64,000 nucleotides of DNA from Epilithonimonas hungarica. Its GTDB lineage: Bacteria; Bacteroidota; Bacteroidia; Flavobacteriales; Weeksellaceae. Positions 26,970 through 36,249 of this stretch are shown one piece after another. The stretch spans positions 62,001 to 126,000 of the forward strand of contig NZ_FNBH01000004.1 of assembly GCF_900102265.1 (NCBI RefSeq). The letters run 5' to 3'. The position numbers and the translations under genes were made by a program. Each line of letters begins with the position of its first letter. Positions within the stretch are counted from its first letter, which is position 1. The notes below the pieces were generated by a model. That model was not told the DNA's origin. It made no database searches and worked only from the letters and a program-made list of their open reading frames with translations.

Positions 26970-27020
26970 CAAAATTATATATCTTTACTATCCAAAATAT
27001 ATTACTATGCTTTTGGATAG
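26970..27020. promoter_or_regulatory. doxX promoter box and HxlR-type operator
   Basis: On the minus strand TAATTTTG (26970-26977) is a perfect -7 box for doxX, 24 bp before its ATG. Just upstream lies a perfect inverted repeat: CTATCCAAAA (26988-26997) and TTTTGGATAG (27011-27020) with a 13-nt centre. Its position over the doxX -33 region and in front of the divergent hxlR gene makes it a probable operator for that regulator. Confidence 0.65.
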
Positions 27021-27059
27021 CGATTTCCAATAAGATAGTAATGACAAAATCAGACATAT

Positions 27060-27401
27060 ATGCTATCAAATGGTGGTTGCCCAAAAACAATGTTATCTAT
27101 ACAGGATGCATTAGAAGCTGTAGAAGGCCGATGGAAATTGCTCATATTATTTTCATTATCGGAGAAACCAAAACGTTTTAAAGAAATTTCCCGCGAGGTC
27201 AGAGGAATTACCGATAAAACCTTATCGAAAGAGTTAAAAAGCCTTGAAGCAAACAAGCTTCTGAGACGTGAGGTTTTCAGTACATTTCCGCCCAGAGTAG
27301 AATATTCAATCACAGAGCATGGATTGTCTTTAGGTAAAGTTCTGGATGAATTGCATTTCTGGGGATTGCTTCATAGAAGTATTGTGCTTAATGACAATTG
27401 A
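27060..27401 (+). CDS. HxlR family transcriptional regulator
   Basis: This 113-residue winged-helix protein has the HxlR signature: CPKTMLSIQDALEAVEGRWK with Cys7, then LLILFSLSEKPKRFKEISRE, GITDKTLSKELKSLEANKLL (recognition helix) and RREVFSTFPPRVEYSITEHG (wing). The N-terminal Cys suggests redox or electrophile sensing. It is divergent from doxX and probably controls it through the inverted repeat at 26988-27020. Confidence 0.93.
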   Translation: MLSNGGCPKTMLSIQDALEAVEGRWKLLILFSLSEKPKRFKEISREVRGITDKTLSKELKSLEANKLLRREVFSTFPPRVEYSITEHGLSLGKVLDELHFWGLLHRSIVLNDN

Positions 27402-27826
27402 AAAGTAAATGATTACGTCTTACTATTAGACTATAATTACATTAAAGAAGTAGTATTTCAAATGATGGTCATTTCTGATTCAGATGAGATGCTGGAGTAT
27501 ATTGCAAATAGAAAATATGTAGAAGATAGGAGGATAACGGGAAAATTCTGATTTAATAATGCGAAGCACAGCAGGGATTGCTACATGTTAAAAATATCTG
27601 CGGAAATATTTTTGGTAACCACACTTCTGTCCCTTTATTTGTATTTCGTATTGGTCATCACTATGTCTTTGTTTTAATGGTAAAAATATAAGCTTATGCA
27701 TGTATCTGTCAATACTGAATTATAACCGTTTGTATCTTGTGGAAATAGAAATATGATTTGTCTGTTCGTATTGTCATGAACAAAAGAGTTTGATTCACAT
27801 TTTGTTTTAGAAAGATAATAACATTA
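27402..27826. other. Intergenic stretch
   Basis: No full gene seen. A 29-codon plus-strand frame (27461-27550, MMVISDSDEMLEYIANRKYV) looks like a protein end but is too short to call; it may be a remnant. No clear promoter or terminator found. Confidence 0.4.
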
Positions 27827-29026
27827 CTAATAGTTTTTATACTTTTGAATCGTCCTGATTTTGGAGGAGACCACGGTATTTCTACTGATCACTTTTCTAA
27901 GCACTGCGATCCATATTGTCGAAAAAAGTAGGGTAAGACACGTAATTCCCAGACCGGATTTGTACAGGTCATAGTGAATTATGCCTGTTTTATAGGCTAT
28001 GGTCAGTGCCAGAATTCCAAATTCTCCCGTTTGAGACAGTAAAGCACCACCGTACAAGCTATTTTTCCAATCATATTTTAAAAGACGGAAGATGATTGCT
28101 GACATCAGACTGTTACTGATCAAAACAAAAAGAGTTCCTATGAGGACGATGTCTTTATGGTCCAAAAAGTACTTGAGGTCCAGCCTCAAGCCGATAGATA
28201 CGAAGAACAGCGCAACAAAGAAAACTTTGAAAGAGGTAAGCGAATGCTCAAGCCAGTTGAAAACCTTTAGTTTTCCTACCAGCACACCTGCTATGAAACT
28301 TCCCAATGCACTGCTTAACCCCACAAGATCTGCCAGCAGTCCGAATCCCATACATATCAGCAAACCAATAAAAAGCTGAAGGTCATGGTCATATAGTATT
28401 TTGTTGAAAAAATCCGGTAATTTTATTTCCCGCACATTTCTGATCTTTTTGAACAGAAAGAATATGGCAATACAAAACGACAAAGGTAGGATAGAGTTCA
28501 ACAATGTCACCTCTTCGCCGCCCCAGGCGTTAAGTAACGTTAGGACCGGTGCCAAGAGTATGTCCTGTAAGAGCAGTATGTTGAAGATGGTACTACCAAA
28601 ACCTGTATTTAAAAGATTGAATTTTTTTAGATACTCGGTGACAACTGCCGTGCTGTTGAAAAAGAAAAGTATCGCTATCAGCGTGATACTTTTAAGATCA
28701 AGTTCAAGAAAGTATCCGATAAGTGTGGCGAAACCAAAGCCCAGAAGCACCTTCATACCTTGAGCGATAAAAGGTTTGATGATCAGATGCCGTTTATTGG
28801 GAATGTTGATCTCTAAACCCAGAAAAAACATCAGCAACAAAATTCCCAACTCGCCTATCACTTCTATTTCTTCCACTTTAGAAAATACACCGGTAATGTG
28901 TGGACCCAATAAGATTCCGGCAATGATGTAGGCAATCAGGTAAGGCTGATCAAAGCGTTTCAGTATAAAGCTTAAGATAAGCAGTGTAAGGCATAATATA
29001 CAGATAGACCACAATAATGCATTCAT
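27827..29026 (-). CDS. Kef-type cation:proton antiporter (CPA2)
   Basis: This 399-residue polytopic membrane protein has about 12 TM helices. The CPA2 family blocks are clear: LIAYIIAGILLGPHITG near the N-terminus, ELGILLLMFFLGLEINIP, FFFNSTAVVTEYLKKFNLL (discontinuous helix region), ADLVGLSSALGSFIAGVLVG and GALLSQTGEFGILALTIAYK. It lacks the C-terminal TrkA-N/RCK domain of KefB/KefC, so it is a short transport-only form. It exchanges K+ or Na+ for protons in the inner membrane. It follows hsp20 on the same strand, separated by a terminator, so it is probably its own unit. Confidence 0.92.
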   Translation of the reverse strand: MNALLWSICILCLTLLILSFILKRFDQPYLIAYIIAGILLGPHITGVFSKVEEIEVIGELGILLLMFFLGLEINIPNKRHLIIKPFIAQGMKVLLGFGFATLIGYFLELDLKSITLIAILFFFNSTAVVTEYLKKFNLLNTGFGSTIFNILLLQDILLAPVLTLLNAWGGEEVTLLNSILPLSFCIAIFFLFKKIRNVREIKLPDFFNKILYDHDLQLFIGLLICMGFGLLADLVGLSSALGSFIAGVLVGKLKVFNWLEHSLTSFKVFFVALFFVSIGLRLDLKYFLDHKDIVLIGTLFVLISNSLMSAIIFRLLKYDWKNSLYGGALLSQTGEFGILALTIAYKTGIIHYDLYKSGLGITCLTLLFSTIWIAVLRKVISRNTVVSSKIRTIQKYKNY

Positions 29027-29060
29027 AATCTCTCAACTACAAAAAATAATTATTGAAATA

Positions 29061-29090
29061 AAAGGTTTTCCGGACATCCGGAAAACCTTT
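29061..29090 (-). terminator. Terminator of hsp20
   Basis: Perfect 14-bp arms (29061-29074 and 29077-29090, AAAGGTTTTCCGGA and its complement) with a 2-nt centre, followed on the minus strand by TTTATTT. It starts 6 bp after the hsp20 stop codon. Confidence 0.88.
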
Positions 29091-29095
29091 AAATA

Positions 29096-29551
29096 TTATT
29101 TGATCTCGATTAGTCGCGAAGACTGTGCCAGGGCACTCTCTTTTTTTGGGATGGTAAGCCTTAGGACACCATTCTCATATTTGGCCTCAATGTTGTCGTC
29201 ATCAACATCTTTTGAAAGTTCGAAGCTGCGCTGGAAAGATTGATAGCTGAATTCTTTGCGGGTATAGTTGCCGCTGTTCTCTTCCTTCTTGTCTTCTTTG
29301 GAAGAAGCAATGGTAAGCAGATTGCCATCAAGTGTGACCTTGAAATCTTCTTTCTGCATTCCCGGTGCTGCAACTTCCACTTCAAAAGCTTTCTCAAGCT
29401 CTTTGATATTAACGGATGGAAGTGTTGTGCGAGAAGCAGAAAAGTTATTATTACCCCAATTAAAAAGTTCGCGATTGAAAAAATCGTCAAACATTGAACG
29501 TGCATCGGCAGGGAGTAAACTGCCGTTTGTTCTTTTCACGATTGTTGTCAT
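29096..29551 (-). CDS. Small heat shock protein, Hsp20/alpha-crystallin family
   Basis: The ATG at 29551 gives 151 residues (MTTIVKRTNGSLLPADARSM); a TTG at 29560 would add three. The N-terminal region (MFDDFFNRELF) precedes an alpha-crystallin domain from about residue 40: PSVNIKELEKAFEVEVAAPG, then QKEDFKVTLDGNLLTIASSK, FQRSFELSKDVDDDNIEAKY and the closing ENGVLRLTIPKKE (consensus GVL-IPK). It ends with a C-terminal SRLIEIK, an IXI-type anchor. It holds unfolding proteins in the cytoplasm as an oligomer. Single gene with its own terminator. Confidence 0.96.
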   Translation of the reverse strand: MTTIVKRTNGSLLPADARSMFDDFFNRELFNWGNNNFSASRTTLPSVNIKELEKAFEVEVAAPGMQKEDFKVTLDGNLLTIASSKEDKKEENSGNYTRKEFSYQSFQRSFELSKDVDDDNIEAKYENGVLRLTIPKKESALAQSSRLIEIK

Positions 29552-29896
29552 AACAAACAAATTTTAAAAGTTAAACAATAATTTTAAATGATCTCAATTT
29601 TACAAACACAAATAATATACCGTCTGAAAATTGCTAAAAAAATTGTCACCAATGGACCATAATTATATATCAAATTGTCATATTTATATCATTGAACATG
29701 AAAAAATGTCATCCGACTCGCAAAGGTCTCGCTTATAATTAATTACTGTTTTATTTGCAGAAAATATTGTCATTGCTACAGCATAATTTCAATCAATACC
29801 TTGAGGATTTAGATTTATGATTTTGTTTCTGAGAAAACTACCGAAAAACAGGATAATTTATTATATATTGATATTTACTTAAAGATCCTATAAACT
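29552..29896. other. Intergenic stretch upstream of hsp20
   Basis: About 345 bp of AT-rich DNA with no gene. It should hold the hsp20 promoter; I see only a 7-of-8 match for the -7 box (minus strand around 29605-29612), and no CIRCE repeat. The far end runs into the SusD terminator. Confidence 0.4.
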
Positions 29897-29946
29897 TAAA
29901 AGAAGCAAAAAAGCGGAGAGATTTTTCTCCGCTTTTTTGCTTCTTT
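29897..29946 (-). terminator. Strong terminator of the SusC/SusD operon
   Basis: Perfect 22-bp arms (29897-29918 and 29925-29946) around the loop GATTTT. It lies 20 bp after the SusD stop codon. The arms include A6/T6 runs, so it can work in both directions. Confidence 0.9.
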
Positions 29947-29966
29947 TAACTAGAACAATAAGAAAT

Positions 29967-31727
29967 TTAGTATCCTGGGTTTTGTTTAAATTCTTTCGAT
30001 GCATCAAGCGTTGCCTGAGGAATCGGGAAAATCCTTCTATAAGGTTGAGAAGCAGGTTTCGCCGTTCCTGCAAGATCAAACTTACCGAATCTGATCATCG
30101 CTTTTCTTCTGTACATTTCCCAATACAATTCGTAGCCTGATTCTTTCAGTAAAGTATTGGCATCCACAGTGGTGATTGCAACACCCGGAGCATTATTAAA
30201 CAGAGCCTCACGCTTTCTGGAAGTTCTCAGCATATTGATGTCTGCCAAAGCGCCCATTATATTTCCATTTCTGAAGTAGGCTTCTGCTCTCATCGTATAA
30301 ATTGTTCCCAATCTATACAAAGGAACATCCATTCCGCTTGTCCCGTTGTTACCATAACCGGGATCGAATTCAAACTTGAAGTTTCTTACGCCTCTGTTGA
30401 TCTGGGCCTGTGTAAATACAGCTTCTGATGGTTTATCAAAATTAAGTTCCGGTGTGAAATCTACAGCAAGTGTCGTGTTTTTCTCAGTGAATAATTTGGT
30501 AACTTTTATTCTGTTATCTGCTGTCATTTCAAAGTTTCCTGTGGCAAGGAGTTTTGGCCCATATTGCTGTCCAACTTGCAAACCCCTGTTGAAATGGAAC
30601 CAGGGTTTACCTGTTCCTTCCACCTTGCTGGTCGACGGTACACTTACGTCTGTTCCGTCATTTTTGAACCAGGTTCCATCTTCATACTGATAATATCTGT
30701 GGAAACGCGGATCATCAAAATTGCCATTCCAGGAATTATAGAATTCCGGCGTGATGCAGGAGGCGTTTGTCCCTCTGTTATCAGGTGAAGGTTTCTGGAT
30801 TCTTTCCATTGACATATAAGCCAGATCATTGTCAGCATTTCTGTTGGAGTTTTTCTTTTGAACGATGGAGAAGATCATCTCCTTGCTGTTGTCGTTATTG
30901 ATGTCAAAATTGTGAAAATAATTGGATTCTAAACTGAAAAATCCAGAGTTGATGATCAGGTTGGAATACTCGATCACTTTATCCATGTCATTTCCTGTTC
31001 CTCCAACAGCTGGTTCTGTGAAATCAAAAGAAGCTGCATCTCTTTTTTTCAGAACTGCTCTGTTGAGATACATATCTGCAAGAAAAGCGTAGGCTGCCTG
31101 CTTTGTAAATCTTCCAGCGTGCGTATTCTGCGCTTTGAAGTCTGCCAAATTTGGGATTAAACTTTCAACTTCGGTGATTAAAGTATCAATATAAGTATCT
31201 GCCTTTCTAATTTCTATCGGTGCATAAATATTATGAGGATTCCTGTAAGGTGCCTGGCCATACATCTCTAACGTATTATAAGTGTAGAAAGCTAATAATA
31301 CCTTCGCTTCAGCAAGGAAAAGAGCCTTATCTGAAACGGTACTTTTCTCGATGCTGCCAATTGCAGTTAAAGATTTTGTGATCCCGAGGGTCAGTTGATT
31401 CCAGGTTGTTTTCACAACATCGTTGTTGGAGTCCCAAGTGAATTCGTGCATTGCTCTCCATTTTCCACCGTCTCCCCAATCGCTTCCTCTTGTTGGCAAA
31501 AGTGCTTCGTCTGTAGAATATTCCTGTAAAGCGAAAACGCTTCCGTGATCTACAAATGTACCATCTCCCAATTGTCCGTAAGCTGCTGCCAAAGCGCTTT
31601 CAGGAGCGCCACCTTCTGTACCGAGATTTTCATCTATTACCTGTTCATCGAGATTTGTACAGCCTATTAATCCTATAGTTAAAAATGCCAATACAGCTTT
31701 ATTTATATTTAAAAATTTAGATTTCAT
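29967..31727 (-). CDS. SusD/RagB family outer-membrane lipoprotein
   Basis: This 586-residue lipoprotein has lipobox LIGC (lipidated Cys23). SusD-type helical TPR scaffold motifs follow: SALAAAYGQLGDGT, KVLLAFYTYNTLEMYGQAPY, GRFTKQAAYAFLADMYLNRA, then LYRLGTIYTMRAEAYFRNGN and the family end GYELYWEMYRRKAMIRFGKF to PIPQATLDASKEFKQNPGY. SusD caps its SusC partner and binds the substrate at the surface. It is 11 bp after the SusC gene in the same operon. The substrate is not shown by the sequence; neighbouring phosphodiesterase genes suggest a phosphorylated compound. Confidence 0.95.
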   Translation of the reverse strand: MKSKFLNINKAVLAFLTIGLIGCTNLDEQVIDENLGTEGGAPESALAAAYGQLGDGTFVDHGSVFALQEYSTDEALLPTRGSDWGDGGKWRAMHEFTWDSNNDVVKTTWNQLTLGITKSLTAIGSIEKSTVSDKALFLAEAKVLLAFYTYNTLEMYGQAPYRNPHNIYAPIEIRKADTYIDTLITEVESLIPNLADFKAQNTHAGRFTKQAAYAFLADMYLNRAVLKKRDAASFDFTEPAVGGTGNDMDKVIEYSNLIINSGFFSLESNYFHNFDINNDNSKEMIFSIVQKKNSNRNADNDLAYMSMERIQKPSPDNRGTNASCITPEFYNSWNGNFDDPRFHRYYQYEDGTWFKNDGTDVSVPSTSKVEGTGKPWFHFNRGLQVGQQYGPKLLATGNFEMTADNRIKVTKLFTEKNTTLAVDFTPELNFDKPSEAVFTQAQINRGVRNFKFEFDPGYGNNGTSGMDVPLYRLGTIYTMRAEAYFRNGNIMGALADINMLRTSRKREALFNNAPGVAITTVDANTLLKESGYELYWEMYRRKAMIRFGKFDLAGTAKPASQPYRRIFPIPQATLDASKEFKQNPGY

Positions 31728-31738
31728 AATTAATTCAA

Positions 31739-34700
31739 TTAAAATTTAACAGTTGCTCCAAATAATACCGTTTTTGCAGAAGGATAAGTGGTGTAATCAA
31801 TACCCAAAGATTGGTTTCCTCCACTTGGTTTGCTGGTGTCAATCAGCGGATCATAACCTGTATAATTCGTTATCGTCCATAGATTCTGTGCACTTATATA
31901 AAGATTCAGGCTTTTCATCCATTTCAGCTGATTGATATCAAAAGTATATCCCAGTCTTACATTATTCAATCGGATAAAATCTGATTTCTCAAGATATAAA
32001 GAAGATAACTGCGGCTGATTGGTTGGACTTGCACCAGAATCGGCGAAGTTTTTCAAAACATTTCTGTCTGACGCCAAGTTGTTGATGTTCAAATTCAGAG
32101 CAGTGTTGTTGATAAGATAACCACCAGTCTGCCCGATGAAAGAGAATCCAAAATCAATCTTCTTGTACTTCATATACGAATTAATCCCAAAAGTTAAATT
32201 AGGAATAGGACCTTCAAAAATCTTTTTATCTTTCTGCCCGATAAGTCCGTCACCATCTACATCTTCATAGATATATTTTCCATCCGCATCGATACCAATA
32301 TAATTCAGCATATAGAAAGAACCTGCTTCATAACCATTTTTATAAATATTGGCAGTCACGCCAGAAAGTCCAGGCCCTGAAACTTCTCCAGAAGTAATGT
32401 CTGTAACACTTAGATCTTTCACAAGGTTTTTTACAGTCGCAGCATTTATGTCAAGGTTCCATGTGAAATTCTCAGTTTTGATAATATCTGAACCTAAAGA
32501 CAATTCAAAACCTTTATTTACAATCTGTCCATCAGAATTTCTAAACCAATGAGTTGTCGGACTCAATGCAGGTGTTGGGATATACAATATGGCATTTTTT
32601 GTCGCCTTGTTGTAGTATTCTAATGATCCATATAATTTGTTATTCCACAAGCTAAAATCTACACCGATATTGGACTGTTCTACTGTTTCCCATTTCAAAT
32701 CAGGAAATGCGGTTCTGAGCACACCTACGCCATTGATCAGATTCAAATTATCATATAAATAGTATCCTGCTGACTGTGAGAGTGAATAACTTGCCTTAGT
32801 AATTTTGTTCGGTAGTTCCTGATTTCCGGTTTGTCCCCAGCTACCTCTTAATTTTAACTCATTTACGATTTGAGAATCTCTCAGAAAATTTTCATTTGAA
32901 ATCGTCCAGCCCACAGCAACAGAAGGGAAATAACCATATTTGTTGTTATCTCCAAAACGTGTGGAACCATCAGCTCTAATGGAAGCAGTTAACAAATATT
33001 TTTGATCAAAATTATAATTGACTCTCCCGAAATAAGACTGCAATTCGTTTTCCTGCGCATATCCGGCACCTGGGATGAAGGCTTCACCAGAATATCCCGG
33101 GTTGATCTCTGGCGGAATTGCGTCTCCCTGGGCAGCAAAATTTCTCACTCCAAAATAAGTTCCTGCAGATTTGAATTTCTGATAAGAGAAACCGCCTAAT
33201 ATGCTGAAATTGTTTTTGTCAAGCTTAAAGTCATATGTTAAATAATGTTCCAAAAGCACATTATAAGAATCTAGGTTTGCCTGTATATACGAGCCTTTTG
33301 GTGTCCTGTCCGTAATATTTGGAAACATTGTTGTATTTCTTTCGGACGTTGTTTTATCAATCCCAAGATTTAATTTATAATTAAGTCCCGATAATAATCT
33401 CAACGTTGCTTCCGTATTTCCTAATACTCTGAAAGTGTTGGTTTTATCATTATAAACACTTAACAGATACAAAGGATTATAATGTGCATTCATGTTGAAA
33501 TTGGTGTAATTTCCGGTTGCATCATAAACAGAACGTGTCGGATTTGCCATCAAAGCGTGAATGATCACTTGGCCGTCTGATCCTGCGTTTGCACCATTCG
33601 GGATTCCGGTTTCCTTGATATCACTTGCTGTAAGATTTACTTTCACTTTCAAACGTTTATTATCAAAAAAAGATTCTTCGGCATTTACACGTACTGTAGT
33701 CCTTTTGAAACTGCTGTTTTGAACAATCCCTTCCTGATCCATATGCGACATTGAAGCAAAATAACTACCTGTATCTGTAGATTTTGAAAATGAAACCGAA
33801 TGATTTTGAGAGGCTGCCACTCTGTATATTTCGTCCTGCCAATCTGTATTTCCACCGTGATCGTAAGATTTGTCCAGAAGGGCATTCCTGTATTCACCTG
33901 CTGAAAACAGGTCTAATTTTTTGATCACTGATGAATAGCCTAAATAGGTATCATAAGTAAACATTGGTTCACCTTTTTTACCTCTTTTGGTTGTTACCAA
34001 AACAACACCATTGGAGCCTCTTGCACCATAGATCGCAGCAGCAGAAGCATCTTTTAAAACCGTTATGGATTCGATGTCAGAAGTATTCAAAAAGTTCAAA
34101 GGATTTTTTGCCTGAGTATTTCCAAGACCTACATTAGGGCTGGCGGCACTCACAGCATCGTTACTCAAAGGAACGCCATCTACTACGAAAAGTGGCGTAC
34201 TTCCACTTCTCACAGAGCCAATTCCGCGGATGGAAACATTCACGCCGGCACCAGGCTCACCACTAGACTGAACAACCCGCACACCGGCAATTTTCCCCTG
34301 CATCAGATTATCAACAGAGATATTCATCCCTTCTTTGAACTGTTCAGCTTTTAACTGACTTATGGCTCCTGTCAAATCGGCTTTTTTCTGTGAACCGTAG
34401 CCTACAATCATAACTTCAGCGATAGTGGTGTCTTTGGACTGTAGCTTGACAGAAACAGTACTGCCTGCAATTTTGACCAGTTGTTCATTCCCGTCATATG
34501 AAACGGAAATTGTCTGTCCGATATTGGCAGAAATTGTAAAATTACCAGATGCATCAGTTGTTGCGGTAACTCCGGTTTCTAAAACGGTAACAGTTGCGCC
34601 TTCTACGGCAGAGCCATTCTGATTGACTACTTTTCCGATAATTGTCTCGTTCACCTGCAAAAAAACAGGATACTTTGCATTAAGCTCTTCTGCACTTGCC

Positions 34701-34774
34701 TGGTTTGCCACCAAAAAAAGTATTGCTACAGGAATTAGCTTTTTAAATTTAAATAAATTAATTTTGTGGTACAT
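31739..34774 (-). CDS. SusC/RagA family TonB-linked outer-membrane transporter
   Basis: This 1011-residue protein starts with a signal peptide (about 1-28, LIPVAILFLVANQASAEE). A carboxypeptidase-regulatory domain (about 43-105, VVNQNGSAVEGATVTVLETG) follows, then the TonB box/plug region (VMIVGYGSQKKADLTGAISQ, VRVVQSSGEPGAGVNVSIRG, DASAAAIYGARGSNGVVLVT) and a 22-strand barrel ending in the aromatic ATVKF. RIFVV is absent, but plug SIRGIGSVRSGSTPLFVVDG is complete. It imports the ligand handed over by SusD with energy from TonB/ExbBD. First gene of a two-gene operon. Divergent from the PI-PLC-like gene. Confidence 0.96.
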   Translation of the reverse strand: MYHKINLFKFKKLIPVAILFLVANQASAEELNAKYPVFLQVNETIIGKVVNQNGSAVEGATVTVLETGVTATTDASGNFTISANIGQTISVSYDGNEQLVKIAGSTVSVKLQSKDTTIAEVMIVGYGSQKKADLTGAISQLKAEQFKEGMNISVDNLMQGKIAGVRVVQSSGEPGAGVNVSIRGIGSVRSGSTPLFVVDGVPLSNDAVSAASPNVGLGNTQAKNPLNFLNTSDIESITVLKDASAAAIYGARGSNGVVLVTTKRGKKGEPMFTYDTYLGYSSVIKKLDLFSAGEYRNALLDKSYDHGGNTDWQDEIYRVAASQNHSVSFSKSTDTGSYFASMSHMDQEGIVQNSSFKRTTVRVNAEESFFDNKRLKVKVNLTASDIKETGIPNGANAGSDGQVIIHALMANPTRSVYDATGNYTNFNMNAHYNPLYLLSVYNDKTNTFRVLGNTEATLRLLSGLNYKLNLGIDKTTSERNTTMFPNITDRTPKGSYIQANLDSYNVLLEHYLTYDFKLDKNNFSILGGFSYQKFKSAGTYFGVRNFAAQGDAIPPEINPGYSGEAFIPGAGYAQENELQSYFGRVNYNFDQKYLLTASIRADGSTRFGDNNKYGYFPSVAVGWTISNENFLRDSQIVNELKLRGSWGQTGNQELPNKITKASYSLSQSAGYYLYDNLNLINGVGVLRTAFPDLKWETVEQSNIGVDFSLWNNKLYGSLEYYNKATKNAILYIPTPALSPTTHWFRNSDGQIVNKGFELSLGSDIIKTENFTWNLDINAATVKNLVKDLSVTDITSGEVSGPGLSGVTANIYKNGYEAGSFYMLNYIGIDADGKYIYEDVDGDGLIGQKDKKIFEGPIPNLTFGINSYMKYKKIDFGFSFIGQTGGYLINNTALNLNINNLASDRNVLKNFADSGASPTNQPQLSSLYLEKSDFIRLNNVRLGYTFDINQLKWMKSLNLYISAQNLWTITNYTGYDPLIDTSKPSGGNQSLGIDYTTYPSAKTVLFGATVKF

Positions 34775-35109
34775 GTCATTAAGTAAAGTAATTGTTAAAG
34801 ATTACATTGCTTAGTAAAAAGCCGCTGTTGTTCCCGCAACAGTGGTTTTTATTTTTAAAGCAAACGTTTAATTTTATATTTCAGAATACAAAGTAAATCT
34901 GTTTAGAGGAAAGTCAGTTTAACAGAATATTATGTTAAAATAAATAATTTATAACAGTTTATATTTATAAAAAAATGAATAATATTCACTTTTAATCATT
35001 TATACGCATGAGTTTTTCGTTATTCACAATATCTTAAAAAACACTTAATACAACTGATAAGCTTCAGGAAATGCGGAGTTCCTAATTTCGCTTTCATAAA
35101 CTTTGACAA
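34775..35109. other. Intergenic region between divergent SusC and PI-PLC genes, with hairpin at 34816-34850
   Basis: This spacer must hold both divergent promoters, but no perfect TAnnTTTG box with TTG was found. The nearest is TTACTTTG on the minus strand, around 34889-34896. A hairpin with arms at 34817-34830 and 34837-34850 (loop TTCCCG) lies in the expected 5' leader of SusC. It pairs better as plus-strand RNA (two G-U pairs) and is followed there by TTTTTATTTTT; on the minus strand it ends in TTTTT. It may be an attenuator of the SusC operon or a terminator of a small transcript. Confidence 0.5.
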
Positions 35110-36186
35110 ATGAAAAGGTTAGTTTTCCTTGCGTTATATTTATCATCAACCAGTATTTTCTGGTCACAGGCTAAAGGTCTTGATGATCTGAAGATCAACG
35201 AGATACAGGTGATAGGTTCTCACAATTCATATAAAAAGGCAATTCTCCCGGAGGTTTACGCATATTTATCCCAAAAAGATTCTATGAATTTTTTGCCGAG
35301 AATACAATATGAACATATTCCAATTCCTAAACAGCTGGACCTTGGGCTTCGGAATCTTGAAATCGATGTGTACGCAGACAGTAAAGGAGGAAAATATGCG
35401 CATCCGAAAATTCTGGACCTTGTGAAAACGACACAGGCCTTTGATCCTGAAGGCAAAATGAAAAAGCCAGGCTACAAGATGATCCACATCACAGATATCG
35501 ATTATCAGACCTGGTATTATACGCTTGAAGACTGTCTTAAAGATTTGAAGAAATGGTCAGATTCACATCCCGGCCACAATCCTGTTTTTATTACTTTGGA
35601 GCCAAAGGATGGAAAGGTCAACAAATTTGGTACTGAGCCTGAACATTATACGTCAAAGCTTTTCGATGACCTGGACAATGAACTGAAAAACTATTTGGGA
35701 AAAGATAAGATCATTACCCCAGATGACATCACAGGGTCTTACAAAACGCTGAATGAGGCTGTCCTGCATAAGAATTGGCCGAAAGTGAAAGATGCCAAAG
35801 GAAAGTTTGTTTTTGTCTTGGACAACAACGGTGAGAACAGGGATCTATACGCAAAGGATCATCCATCATTGAAAGGCAGAATGATCTTTACTAATTCGAC
35901 AACAGGAACCCCGGAATCAGCGATTTTGTTTATAAATGAACCTCAAAAGGACAGTTCTAAAATAAAAGATCTAGTAAAACAAGGCTATATTGTACGCACG
36001 AGAGCCGATGCAGATACGATGGAGGCCAGAAGTGAGGATTATTCCAGATTCGAAAAGGCAAAGGAAAGCGGTGCTCAGATCATTACGACCGATTACTATT
36101 TGCCGAGTAAGCTTTTCGAGTCAAAATATAAAATTAGTTTTGACAACAATTCCTACGAAAGAAAAAATCATATCATCCTAAAATAA
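35110..36186 (+). CDS. Secreted Ca2+-dependent PI-PLC-like phosphodiesterase
   Basis: This 358-residue protein has a signal peptide (about 1-20, YLSSTSIFWSQ). Catalytic-site motifs of the PI-PLC TIM barrel are present: VIGSHNSYKKA with His38, LRNLEIDVYAD with metal-type Glu84 and Asp86, and YKMIHITDIDYQ with His126. Further barrel strands are NPVFITLEPKDG, GKFVFVLDNNGENR and AQIITTDYYLPS at the end. The Glu/Asp pair fits the calcium-dependent C1 subgroup, which cleaves phosphoinositide or similar phosphodiester head groups outside the cell. It faces the SusC/SusD operon and is convergent with a secreted phosphatase, suggesting a shared substrate. Confidence 0.88.
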   Translation: MKRLVFLALYLSSTSIFWSQAKGLDDLKINEIQVIGSHNSYKKAILPEVYAYLSQKDSMNFLPRIQYEHIPIPKQLDLGLRNLEIDVYADSKGGKYAHPKILDLVKTTQAFDPEGKMKKPGYKMIHITDIDYQTWYYTLEDCLKDLKKWSDSHPGHNPVFITLEPKDGKVNKFGTEPEHYTSKLFDDLDNELKNYLGKDKIITPDDITGSYKTLNEAVLHKNWPKVKDAKGKFVFVLDNNGENRDLYAKDHPSLKGRMIFTNSTTGTPESAILFINEPQKDSSKIKDLVKQGYIVRTRADADTMEARSEDYSRFEKAKESGAQIITTDYYLPSKLFESKYKISFDNNSYERKNHIILK

Positions 36187-36213
36187 CTTTTTCAATTAGA
36201 TTTATACTGAGAG

Positions 36214-36239
36214 GGCCGTTAAATTTTGACGGTCTTTTG
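36214..36239. terminator. Bidirectional terminator between PI-PLC and metallophosphoesterase genes
   Basis: Stem GGCCGTT (36214-36220) with GACGGTC (36228-36234), two wobble pairs, loop AAATTTT, then TTTT. It sits midway between two convergent stop codons. Confidence 0.6.
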
Positions 36240-36249
36240 TGATTTTGAA

